From Hirudo medicinalis (taxonomy: Eukaryota > Annelida > Clitellata > Hirudinida > Hirudinidae), in NCBI GenBank assembly GCA_011800805.1, contig MPNW01000280.1, positions 1 to 64,000 on the forward strand: 64,000 nt of DNA, read 5' to 3'. The notes below the pieces were generated by a model. It saw only the letters and a program-made list of their open reading frames with translations. It was not told the origin of the DNA and did no database searches. This document shows positions 1 through 11,149 of the stretch, piece by piece. The position numbers and the translations under genes are program-made. Numbering within the stretch: the stretch's first letter is position 1; each line of letters opens with the position of its first letter.

Positions 1-38
<38 letters not shown>
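1..38. repeat. (TA)n microsatellite at window edge
   Basis: Uninterrupted alternating TA dinucleotides, followed by AT-rich DNA with no coding signal. Confidence 0.9.
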
Positions 39-40
<2 letters not shown>

Positions 41-628
41 TCCTAAATAATTGTTTAATATGTTTATTTATTTTCAACCAATTGAATCAATGACACAAAT
101 TTGTAGAGATAATGAATATGCAAATATACATTAATAATTAATGTTAGAAACAATAAATATTCACAATAATATTACTATTCATGAGGTAAAAACTCCGCCT
201 CCTTCCTGACGAAATGAATGATTAGAAAGCAATAAGCACTGAATTCCGTAGGACCTCGAATTTACTGATTGAACGAACAAATGATTGACATGTCACAAGA
301 CATCTTCCTTCGACATTTCAACAGTTATCAGTTATTCCAACAGAATATCATCCGTAGAAAAATATCCATGTAATCCCAAAATAACTGCTGATCCTTATCT
401 TTCACAACGCATTAAACTGACCGCTAGCTTCGCTTAGTAAGTAAGGTCCACGCCCAACACAAGCAACATAAGTGCTCTCAACTTTTCACTTGCTCAGTTG
501 TAGACATGCTTCAGTGGTTAGGATGAATACTGTTTTCAGTCTCAATTGACGATTCATCTCATTTCAGGATTTCTACGGGGTTTGAGGAACAGCATTTTTA
601 GGCAACATGATTTGAGAATGTTTAGACG

Positions 629-697
629 TTTATACCTTACTTACTGAAGTTTTTATACCTTACTTATTAAAGTTTTTAGATCTTACTTACTGAAGCA
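629..697. repeat. Short tandem repeat upstream of the adhesion GPCR
   Basis: About three imperfect copies of a roughly 26-bp unit containing CTTACTTACTGAAG lie 60-130 bases before the GPCR start codon. The rest of 39-757 is AT-rich with no gene that I can support; it probably holds the promoter and 5' UTR, but no clear TATA box or other element stands out. Confidence 0.6.
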
Positions 698-757
698 ACT
701 TTGAAGGAGTGAAATTATTGTTAATTTATTTATTTACTGTTACTGAACATCGTCATC

Positions 758-3700
758 ATGTCGTCGTCGATTTTAATCCCAGTTTTGATGTGTTCCATCC
801 TGCAATTTGACTTCATTTGCTCGAGAAGTCCTTTTCATCCGTGTGGATACAGCAACACTCCGATAGCAGGACCCACCTGCTTCCTTTACTACGACTGCAC
901 GTTTCCTGGAGAGAAGAATCTCGTGGCATGTCCTCGTTTTTCTGTTTTTGATGGGAAGGCACGATCCTGTGCATCCAATTCTTCTGCATGGATCAGTTGT
1001 TTGATGAATTTGAACACCAACGTCAACATGAATTCTTTGATGAAGCTTTTAAACATTTACATGATGCCGAGAGTTTCAGGAACGATTGAGGACATCTTGA
1101 AAACAGCTGCAAATCTTTCAAAGTTTCAATCTTCCGAATCAAATCCATGTTCTGTGGAGTGTCAGAGAATCTACAATGCCAGCCTGTGCGTCATTCCTTA
1201 CGACAACTGCACTGGTTACTACAACTGCTCAAGTCCTCTTTCTAAGTTCAACTACTGCCAATTCAATGAAAAGTTTGACGAATTCAAAAGACAATGCGTG
1301 GCTCGTGAATATGCTTCGTGTGGGATTGGATCAAGTTACCCTGCAGAAGAGAGAGGCAACAGGAAACTTCGGTTTTGCACAGAAAGTCAGATGACCGAAT
1401 GCTCTCAGTCCGACTTTCCAATGCACGACTGCGTTTATTCGACAAAGTGCATGGCTTACGAGGATTGTTCACGCACGAAAGTCAACAGATACGTCAACTG
1501 CTCGGAACAGCAGAATAACAGCATTTGCAACATCCTCTTCCCGGAGGACTGCGAGAAACTACCAGAACTTTTGGATGAAATCACAAACGGTGTCAGCATT
1601 TCCACTGAGAAATACGTTTTCAGGGAAGGAGACAAAGCAGAATTCACCTGCAACTCGAACTTAACTTCGATTGAACAGTTTGTTTGGTTCCTCAACGAAC
1701 GAGAAATCAATGAGTCGGAAAGAATGAAAATCGCTTCTCAAAGAAACAAATCAGTGCTATTCGTCAGCCCAATGCTCGTGCAAGACTCTGGTGATTACCT
1801 GAATCATACATTTTTATTGCAAATCTTATTTTTTTATGTAACATTCTTAACATTGTTATTATTATTATTATTATTATCATCATCATCATCTTTATTATTA
1901 ATAATATTATTATTATTAATCACGAAGTCATTCCTAGCTCACAACTCAAGTGGTCCTATTCAATTTGATGGCACACAAAATAAGAGTCACATTGCTAAAA
2001 TTATTTTAACCCACGATTTGTGAGTGAATATTTGTATATTTTTATTTCAGGATTATTTTGAATGAATATTTGTACATTTTTATTTCAGGATTATTTTGAA
2101 TGAATATTTGTATATTTTTATTTCAGGATTATTAACATGTTCAGTGGAGTACGGCCATAATTTCCACCAAACTGACTCCATCCACATCCTCACCTATCCA
2201 CTTCCTAACGTGACCATCAGTCCCTCATTTCAAACTCTGGTCAAAGGATTCAACAGTAGCACTCAATTTACCTGTAATGTTACCTGGTCCACATTTTATT
2301 TAGACAAGGCGATCGAAATTAACTGGTTCGTAAATGGAGAACAGGTTTCATCCACTGGTGAGTAAGAAGTGATTGATGGATCTTTGCCTTGCATCAGGGA
2401 ACATATCGGTCAATTGATGAGTGCACGATGTGCTTATTAGTGGACTATTTGGGATCCAATTATGCAGAGATGAGTTGAAATTGTCCAACACACGCAAACC
2501 AGCTGATGCGGTTAAAAATATCTGCCAGTGAATAAATATTTGCCTATCGAGAGATGATGCCATATTTATCAGCCAATGAAATCTAAGTTTAAATTGCTGG
2601 ATATTATTTGTTTTTCAGACTACAGTGAAATTACCCGACAAAATTTGACTTTCAACGAATCTTCGGATGTCAAGTGCTGCGCGAACATGTCACAAACTGG
2701 ACTCGTCTTCAGCCAAACAAGCCACGTGTCCTTCTTAACAAACGAAGGTTTGAACTTATAACTTGTATAATTGGATGTTGTTACGACTTTTACAATCAAT
2801 CACGACATGAATAATATTCATTAACAACTTTTGCAACGTTTATTCGTGAAGCAAAAAAAAAATGAGGAGCATGTTCTTACAACATTCATTCAAGTTTTTC
2901 AATCGCTCCTTACTTGACTATTATTTATTTCCACTTGAAAATGAATTCAAAATGAAATAAAATGAATGATTTCTGTTTTGGCAGACATTCCAGTGACAAA
3001 CTGTAAGTTGGAAACCTTGGGTGGATTGACATGGGAATCCACAAAACCAGGAGAGAACTTCACTCATCCTTGTCCATCACTTTCCTCAGGTTGTCATCTA
3101 CTCATGCGTGACTGCCTGTTTTGTTATCGTTATCACCATCGATATCGCAGTTTAATTACTATCATCATTATTTTGTTATTAATGAATGTTTATAATGTTT
3201 GACGATTAATAGGTTGATTAATGCATGAATGAATGAGTGAATGAGTGAGTGAGTGAGCATCAAAGGAATGGTAAACTCCGTTAAACCAACATAACATTAT
3301 AACATCACGATACCACAACTTTCAGGTAGGCTTGTGAGAAGTTGCCTTCATGGAGGAAATTGGGGAGAAATAAACGAAGATGAATGCTTCAGCGTGAAAC
3401 TTATCCAAATTTCTGATCTTGTGAGTAAACCGTCAATCATGATAATGATCATCATTTGTTTATCAGAATTGTAACTAATGGTTACCAGTGTACACAGTTA
3501 ATATTAGCAACAGTTCTGCAAAAGTGGAATTTCTTTGTTGAGCATGTTATCAACAATGCTTTCAAAGTTGTCATAAATGGGATCATTTAATAAGTGTTAA
3601 TAATATTGTTGAGTAATTAATTAAAATATAATTAGTTACATAATAATAGTTGTAACGATGTTTTTATAATTATATATTTTAATATTAAAAACAGTTGGAT

Positions 3701-4673
3701 GCCTTGAGTTTAATGCTTGTGAACTCGACAAAGTCGTTGAAACTGGCACAACTGACGCAAGAATTGCCAAACATCAGCAACACCAACAACAAACTCATCC
3801 TCAAAAACATGGCGACCATCTTGTACAGAATATCGTCAATCAGAAAGAATTCTGTCGACGAACATAACGAGGCCCGAATGGAGACTCAGGTTTAATTACT
3901 GATGCAATATAATTGCAATGATGTTGTTATTGTTACATAACATTACAACAATAATAAATAATACATTAATAAATAATAATTTCATAAACTAACGACCAGT
4001 CAATAATAACTGATTGAATGTGCAGAATTAATTTCAGAATGTTCTCAACTCCTTGGTCAGTGTTGTCCAATCAAAAGCCTGGAATAACAACTCATCCTTG
4101 GTTTGTTTGGACATTTCGTCTTTCGAGCAGACGCATTTAATAGTTTTATAACTAATTTTATTGTTTAAATTTATTAAAATTTACGATTTAATGAGTAATT
4201 ATGCCGCACAATTATATATTTACATATTTTATTGAACAACGCAAACTAATCAACTAAAGAATGTGAAACATAAACTCAAAAAATCAGCTCAAGGATTAGT
4301 CCTAAGGGGTTGACATCCTGTTATTTGTTCAACCCACCTCATATTCTACAATAAGTTTTCAGTCTATCAGGTTATTTGGTTATCGATGGAAAGAGTATTT
4401 TAACGTTGCGATGTAATATTATAATTAATTGTTTATTATGAAAATTATAATTTTAACAAGAATTACGGCCAAGAAAATAACAAAATACTACCTCGACTAT
4501 TTATTGAAAGCATTAATTCCAAATAAGTTGAAATATTAAGTGACAAATTGTGTATTTACAGCGACTTTCCTCCCTGGAACTGATTGAAACGATCAACGTT
4601 TATTCATCGCATCTTTGGACCGACAAGACTTTCACTTATTCTTTCCTTGGAAACAAACTCGGTGAATTATTGC

Positions 4674-4748
<75 letters not shown>

Positions 4749-7700
4749 CGTCTTGATTATTGTTCTTTGTTAATACATTAGTAAATAATATGAAATATAA
4801 ATAATAGGGCATAAATAGAAACACAAATAAAATATTTTTCAAACAAAAATATTTGCTTTTGAAATAAAAATACTGTAAATAATAAAAGATCATGAATATT
4901 ACAACATCATCAAATAAATTAAATAGAAATAATTATTCATTCGCCATTTAAATTACTCGTGAATTTATTTCCGATAAACTGAGAACATTTGTTGAATCAG
5001 AATTTGAAAGAAGTTTAATGGAGGTTCACGAGGATGAAAACATTTTCAATCAAAACTTACACAAAAACCGAATCAAAGTCTTCTACAAACGACAAGATCA
5101 TACGCTCAGTAAGATTGTGTTTACTTATAATAAATTTTATTGTTTTGTTTCAAAAATAAATAATATTATTTTATTGTTATTGTAATTATTTTAATCGCAT
5201 TACATTCCATTTAATATTTAATCATTTGAAAAAATATAAACGATAGAAGTTGATAAGAAATAAATTGTTGAAAAATAATCTTATCTGATGTTGTGGAGTC
5301 CTCGTTGGTACAACTGCTGAAAGCACTTCAACATCTCGACCAACTTCTTGACGACATGAAATTCATGTTTTATTAAATAAATTATGAATAAGCAACTATT
5401 TTAGAACTTTTTATTAGCAATATTAAAACATAAATTAACAAATGTATTTAGGATAATTTATTACAATTATGGACGTTTTAATGCAAATTCTTATTTTAAA
5501 CTGAAAAACAAAACAATAAAACAAAACTGAACAAAACTGAACTGAACTGACAGACAGAACTTCAACATTCCCCATTGGAGCATCAATTGTGCAGAACCTG
5601 GCAAATGTTTTGACGGACGACGAGTTAGTAAATATTATTGTAATTGTTATTAATATCATAAATAATATTTATTCACTTCAAATGTAATAATTAGTGAATT
5701 AATATTAAGAAGATAATAAGGCGATGATGATGATGATGATGATGATGATGACACACAGCAATTCATCAAGAATAAATTCCGATTTGCTATCTTTGGACAT
5801 CATGACTCCAATGCAGGATCAACTTGTTACTCAATTCACAATTCAACATTTGCAGGTTCAAATTACCTATTAAATATGTTTTTTAATCCTTCAATTATTA
5901 ACAGTTTATTAGAAATATTATTTGGGATATAATAACAAATAACTTCTCAAACATTAAGGTTTTGCCAGAATTCATCCCTCATTGTGTCTTTTGGTTTTTC
6001 AATGACACGTTGGAGTGAGTAACCCTTACTAAGTATTAATCACTAAGCTGATCAGATTGCTACTGCTGATGATGATGATAACGATGACGACGATAATGAC
6101 GATGATTGCAGTGGCTACTGGTCGAGTGAGGGCTGCAAACGGAAGGAGTGGAACGTGACTCACACGACATGCGCATGTTCTCACCTCACCAACTTTGCAA
6201 TCCTCTTCAGTCCTTCCAATGCTGTCCGTTGACAAATATTGTTATTCTTTTACTTATTTCGATTATTTTAAACACTTACGTAAATATTATTCTAGTCGCC
6301 AATGCGTCATTATGCAATTTTTAATTATAAGTATTTATCAATTCTTTCAAACTTGGAAATTATGTTTTATATTATATAATCATATATATATATATATGTT
6401 ATAATATGATATTATTATTAAATATAATTATGCTACAGTCCTAGTGCAATTATAAAAGTGCCATTGTAAAAGTTGCTGCAACTGTTGTTGTGTTGTTGTG
6501 ATGTTGTGATGTTGTGTTGTTGTGATGTTGTGATGTTGTGGTGTTGTGATGTTGTGATGTTGNTTGTTTTGGTGGTTGTTGGCGTGGTCGTTGTTTCAGT
6601 AGTCGTTGGAGTGGCTGTTGTTGTTGAAACGGTAGTCGTTGGTGAAGTTGTTGTTGATGCGGCTGTCGTTGGTGTAGTGGATTTAAAAGTTGTTGTAGTG
6701 ATAGTTGGTGTTGTTGTTGCGGTAGTCGTTGTTTCGGAAGTCGTTGGAATGGTTGTTGTTGAAACAGTAGTCGTTGCTGTAGTTGTTGTTGTTGGTTCGG
6801 CTGTCGTTGGTGTAGTTGATTTCATTGTCGTTGTAGTGATAGTTGGTGTTGTTGTCATTGTAGTCGTCGGTGAGGTTGTTGTTTTGGTGGTTGTTGGCTT
6901 GATCGTTGTTTCGGTAGTCGTTGGAGTGGTTGTTGTTGTTGTTGAAACTGTAGTCGTTGGAGTGGTTGGTGTTGTTGTTGAAACGGTAGTCATTGGAGTG
7001 GTTGGTGTTGTTGTGATGTTGTGATGTTGTGATGTTGTGTTGTTGTGATAGGATGAAGAACACAGCGTGATTCTCGGCATAATTTCTATGGTCGGATGCA
7101 TTATTTCCATTGTGGCTCTCTTCCTGACGATCATACTCTACGTCTTCAAGTGGAGGTGATGATGATGATCTCTGCTATCATTGTAATTATAAATATTATT
7201 ATTATTATTATTTATTTTTATTGCTGTTACTGTTCTCACAATTGCAATAATATAACAAGTTATTATAAACAAATAATATGAATGTGGATGTTGATAATGA
7301 CGACGACGATGATGATAATGAATATTATTATTATTATTAATTATATTATTTATGGTAATGCGATTATAAATATTAATGTTAATTAATATAACTAATTAAT
7401 GCAGTTAATATTGTTGAATAAATATTGTTGAATAATAGAGTCTTGAAGTCAAAGAGAGCAGTGTTACTCGTGAGTTTGTGTGTGTCTCTCATCATCGCCA
7501 ACATCATCTTTCTGGCAGGTGTCGACCAAACATCGAACCCCGTGAGTTTTCAGAATAAATTTCAATTTCACTGACAAAGTTGAATAATTTTAGCCAAGTT
7601 TTAGTTGAATGTCAAAGTTGATTACCGGAGAAAATGATGGTCGACTTAATATTTAACTGTCTGATGAAATAATTAATTCATTAATGTTCATTCATATTCA

Positions 7701-9749
7701 TTAACATTAATTAATATTCATTGACACAAGTAAAAATTCATCAACGTAATTAATGTTTATCAATACTAGTTAATATTCATTGAAACTAATTAATATTCAT
7801 TAACACTAATTAATATTCATTAACACTAATTAGTATTCACTGACACTAATTAATATTCATCAACACGAACTAATACTCATTAACACTAAAAAACTTTCAT
7901 GAACACTAACTAATATTCATTAACATTAATTAACATCATTAACACTAATTAATATTCATTAATTATGAATTAATATTCATCAACACTAATTAATATTCAT
8001 TAACACTAACTAATATTCATTAACATTAATTAATATTCATTAACACTAACTAATATTCATTAACATTAATTAATATTCATTAGGGCGGATGCACAGCAGT
8101 GTCGGCACTCCTTCACTACTTCTTCTTGACCTCCTTCTTCATGATGCTGATGTTGGCTCTTCATCTTTTCATATCAGTCTTCTTCGTCTTCTTCACCATC
8201 ACCAAAAAACACGTCATCATTATGATCACTTCTGGATGGCGTGAGTATCATCATCACCTTTACCAGCGTAAACATCATCATCATCACCATCGCTATCATT
8301 ATCATTATTACAATCATGATCATAATTACAATCATCGTCATCAGCATCTGCACGTGAGTAATTGTTAATTAATAATTCACAGTTCTGCCCCTAATCACAG
8401 TATCAATATCTCTTGCTGCTACGAAGCTTCGTGGTTACGGTAGTGACAGAAAGTAATAGTTATTAATATTTAATTATTAACTATTAATTATCATTCAATT
8501 TATTTAAAATATAAATTTAAAAATATATATATATATTAAGTGACTTATCATGATTTCATGTTGACTTCATAAGCTGTTGGCTCTCTCTGGAGTTCGGAGT
8601 TTTGTGGGCCTTCGTGGGACCTGCCTTGGTCATCATTATTGTGAGTGTCATCACCATCACCATCACCACCATCATCGTCGTCGTCGTCGTCATTATCAGC
8701 ATCGCAGTCACCTTCTCCATTATTACATTCTTTAATGCCATTATAAGCAGCGACACCAATAACAATAACAATCTTAATGACGTGAATGGGATTAATTAAT
8801 AACTGTAATTATTTTTTAAATTTGTGTTTATTTTGTTAAATAAATTTTATATATTAAATATATGCTTTCCAATTTGAATACGTTTTTATCTCCAGACAAA
8901 TATGACCATCGCTATATCGGTCCTCGTTAAAATCTGCCAAATGAAGATTTCGCGAATAAACTTGAAGAGATCAAAGTGGCTGTAAGTCCTTCATTCAAAC
9001 TTATATAATTTAAGTATCTGTTATTTGCAATATAAATATTCACTAAAATATTATTATTCAGTATTCAATTTAATTATTTACCCTCTAAAAACTTCTTAAT
9101 AATATGATGTAATATTCCCATCAAAACTCTCAAATCAACATCAATGTTGTCAATTCCTAATAAATCATATCTAATATTTAACACCAGCAATATTAATTGT
9201 TATCTTTCTACTTTTGGAATAATTTTCTTTCATTTCCCCTTTTAAGGTCAGCAGCACAGAACCTTGTGATCCTGAATCCAATTCTTGGCTTAACATGGAT
9301 TTTTGGAGTTTTGTCCGTCGATAAGGAACTGGTCGTGTTTCAGTACATCTTTGCCATCGTTAACTCACTACAGGTAAGCCATCTTAAATCGCAATGTTCA
9401 TTTACATGTTCATGGTAACATTTCGACATTTGAATCGAAATATATTCGTAATATTTTAATAATTCTACAGGGACTCTTCATTTTCCTACTTCACGGAGTT
9501 TGCCTCAAGAAGAGTCTGTCCACTCAGACGAAAAAACTCAAGGACGGCAAAAGGCTGCCAGAGAAATTTTCTTCATCTTCTTCTTCAAAAGCTCGAATCC
9601 CAGTTCAGGACAAGAGCAAGTTGAAGTCTGACGAATATTACATCCTCAACAACGGAGCATCTTCTGAAACGTCAACTTACAAACCGTCAAACATCTCATC
9701 TTACAGCTTCTCCACGGATGTGACTAATTTCTCTGAAGATAAATATTAA
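758..9749 (+). CDS. Adhesion-type GPCR with chitin-binding (peritrophin) ectodomain
   Basis: Twenty exons give a phase-consistent 1106-aa receptor: 758-1790, 2127-2357, 2619-2747, 2985-3089, 3326-3420, 3695-3889, 4038-4100, 4562-4661, 5001-5108, 5554-5623, 5759-5855, 5959-6014, 6112-6223, 7052-7155, 7439-7541, 8084-8244, 8574-8640, 8896-8981, 9247-9373, 9471-9749. After a signal peptide come three cysteine-patterned modules (about residues 27-82, 132-190, 208-272) with the C-x5-C-x9/10-C-x8-12-C spacing of CBM14/peritrophin-A domains. Ig-like segments follow, then a hormone-receptor-like module (W and paired Cys in exons 4-5), a GAIN region and a GPS motif ending CACSHLTNF, where the family self-cleaves between L and T. 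Seven hydrophobic helices follow, with a Cys at the start of TM3, LWAFVGP in TM4 and GLTWIFG in TM6. The tail is Ser-rich. Seen: domains and splice phase. Inferred: chitin or glycan sensing at the cell surface. Confidence 0.9.
2025..2138 (+). repeat. 38-bp tandem triplication that includes the 3' splice site
   Basis: Three near-identical 38-bp units begin at 2025, 2063 and 2101. Each contains TTTATTTCAG, so there are three equivalent acceptors ending at 2050, 2088 and 2126. Only the last keeps the Ig reading frame across the exon junction of the GPCR; the first two would add 76 or 38 bases and shift the frame. Confidence 0.85.
4675..4748. repeat. (ATT)n microsatellite in GPCR intron
   Basis: Pure ATT trinucleotides for about 74 bases, starting a few bases after the exon 8 donor. 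The poly-Leu, poly-Tyr and poly-Asn reading frames across it are artefacts of the repeat. Confidence 0.95.
6473..7050. repeat. GTTGTT/GTNGTT-rich repeat block in GPCR intron (mucin-like on the minus strand)
   Basis: A degenerate array of GTTGTGAT and GTTGTTGTTG units fills the intron between the GPS exon and the TM1 exon. An N at 6563 shows an assembly join. Read on the minus strand it stays open from 7134 to 6433 (233 codons), giving Thr-rich TTTPTTT-like repeats. The plus strand is also open, as Val-rich sequence. Because both strands are open, low complexity is the simplest explanation, but an antisense mucin-like exon cannot be excluded. Confidence 0.7.
7680..8083. repeat. Minisatellite (about 21 bp, ATTAATATTCATTAACACTA-like)
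   Basis: Roughly 18 diverged copies of a unit close to 21 bp run without a break to the next exon. The last unit ends in ATTCATTAG, which is the acceptor for the TM3 exon at 8084. The repeat therefore supplies the 3' splice site. Confidence 0.85.
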
Positions 9750-10130
9750 TTTATGAGTTGAAGACTTTATTTTGTCTAAGTCAAGAACAGAAATTATGGA
9801 ATTATGTTAATTTTAACCTTATTTTATAAAAATGCTTACATATTAGGAAGAGAATTGTGACATCATCCACGAATAATTCTGATTTTCTTATTTCGACAAA
9901 AAGCAAATCCAGCCCCCAAATGCGTCTCAAGGAGAAGTTAAAAACGTGCTTTCATATAAATTTCACAAGATGCACGCAAAAAATAATAATACCGAAATAA
10001 ATCGGAGTCCATAAACTTGGGAGGTTTTCAAGTAAGTTTATTGAAGCACACCCTTTTTCGATCGTCAAGGAATGGACCTGGGTCTTCCATGACCTCTCTT
10101 GACCGTCTCCTCACTGCTTTGGTACTCCGA
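9750..10130. other. 3' flank of the GPCR gene
   Basis: Non-coding AT-rich sequence. A canonical AATAAA at 9996-10001 on the plus strand is a plausible polyadenylation signal for the GPCR. No other gene is visible on the plus strand. Confidence 0.5.
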
Positions 10131-10159
10131 TTTCAAATCTTGGATCTACGGTCTGACTC

Positions 10160-10640
10160 GACATACCTTGACAGTCTTGTCAATGTTCCCGTTCCCTATG
10201 GCCATACTTCCATTCGGCAAGGGAACAACAATCGGGTATAACCCAGGTCCTCTCTTGAGGAAAACATTGAGTACCGGCTTTTGATTTTCTTTTGTTTGTT
10301 CACGGGAGTTAGGGATTAAGCAGGTTTGATTAGAGTACAGATGAATTTCGTGGAATATCGGAACGGTGAGGTGAATAGAGGTCCTTCTATTTCTATTGAC
10401 GAAAAGGCGCTTAGAGGATGACGACTGCCAGATCTTCTGCACAATAATGAAAGCGAAAATCCTTGCGGAGGACTCCAGCTCTTCGGAGTGATTGTATAAG
10501 TCTGCGATCGGGTTTCACGGATGTAAGATGCCGCCGCTGCCTCAACACGGACAAATTCAAATTCAAACTCATTAGCATATCATATTCCATCATTGGTCCA
10601 CGGCGAGCAACACTCATAACAGACAACAATTGAAAACAGA
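10160..10640 (-). CDS. Unrecognised candidate gene, divergent from COG3
   Basis: Less AT-rich than its surroundings. On the minus strand two overlapping open frames (10647-10411, 78 codons; 10442-10146, 98 codons) could be joined. The second holds the phrase KRGPGLYPIVVPLPNG and passes a possible donor GTATGT after DKTVK; an acceptor-like TTGTGCAG lies at its start. A GTGAGA donor near 10875 on the minus strand could end a 5' exon, and an AATAAA signal occurs on the minus strand near 10035, so a small transcript convergent with the GPCR and divergent from COG3 is possible. I do not recognise the protein and the exact exons are not resolved. It could also be old repeat DNA. Confidence 0.3.
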
Positions 10641-10647
10641 CCGGCAA

Positions 10648-11149
10648 AATGTAAAACTACTGATAAAACTAATTTGTTGTTAGTTAGGAGTAATCCAACA
10701 CAGAAATTACATATTTAAAGGTCTGATTACAGCCATAAATGTCGCTATAACCGAGAAAAAGACTAGGGACGAGAGAAAAAACAGGCGTAGCGGCCGAACG
10801 TTCAGCGTCTAGAACTCTTGTAATATAATAATATAAGGGCTACTTCGGTGTACTAGGATCGGTTGTTCTCACCTGCCTCGAACTCGTCCGTTTTATGTCT
10901 TACAAGAATTGGCAAAATTTTAAAGTAAGAGAACAATGGAACATATAAAAATATGTTATGATTTGGAAAAAAGTGTCAAGTGAACATATATTGCTTTATA
11001 GCAATTTTATTTCAGAATTAAAATTATTTTGTAAAAATAAGATGACTATGTTATAAGAAATACGATGTAACTAACAATTATAATAAGGAACCTTGATATC
11101 TGCACATCTCTCACTATGATATGTTTTCAATGACAGATTGTTTTGAATA
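10648..11149. promoter_or_regulatory. Probable promoter region of COG3
   Basis: About 500 bases without a supported coding exon precede the COG3 start codon. It includes a locally GC-richer patch at 10780-10900. If the candidate gene on the minus strand is real, this is a shared bidirectional promoter. No specific element is identified. Confidence 0.35.

Noticed and set aside
4550..4893. Poly-Leu, poly-Tyr and poly-Asn open frames
   Set aside because: They are translations of an (ATT)n run within an intron; the real exon ends at 4661.
8099..8368. His/Tyr-rich extension of the TM3 exon
   Set aside because: The exon ends at 8244 with a donor that joins in phase to TM4; the rest is (ATC)n intron.
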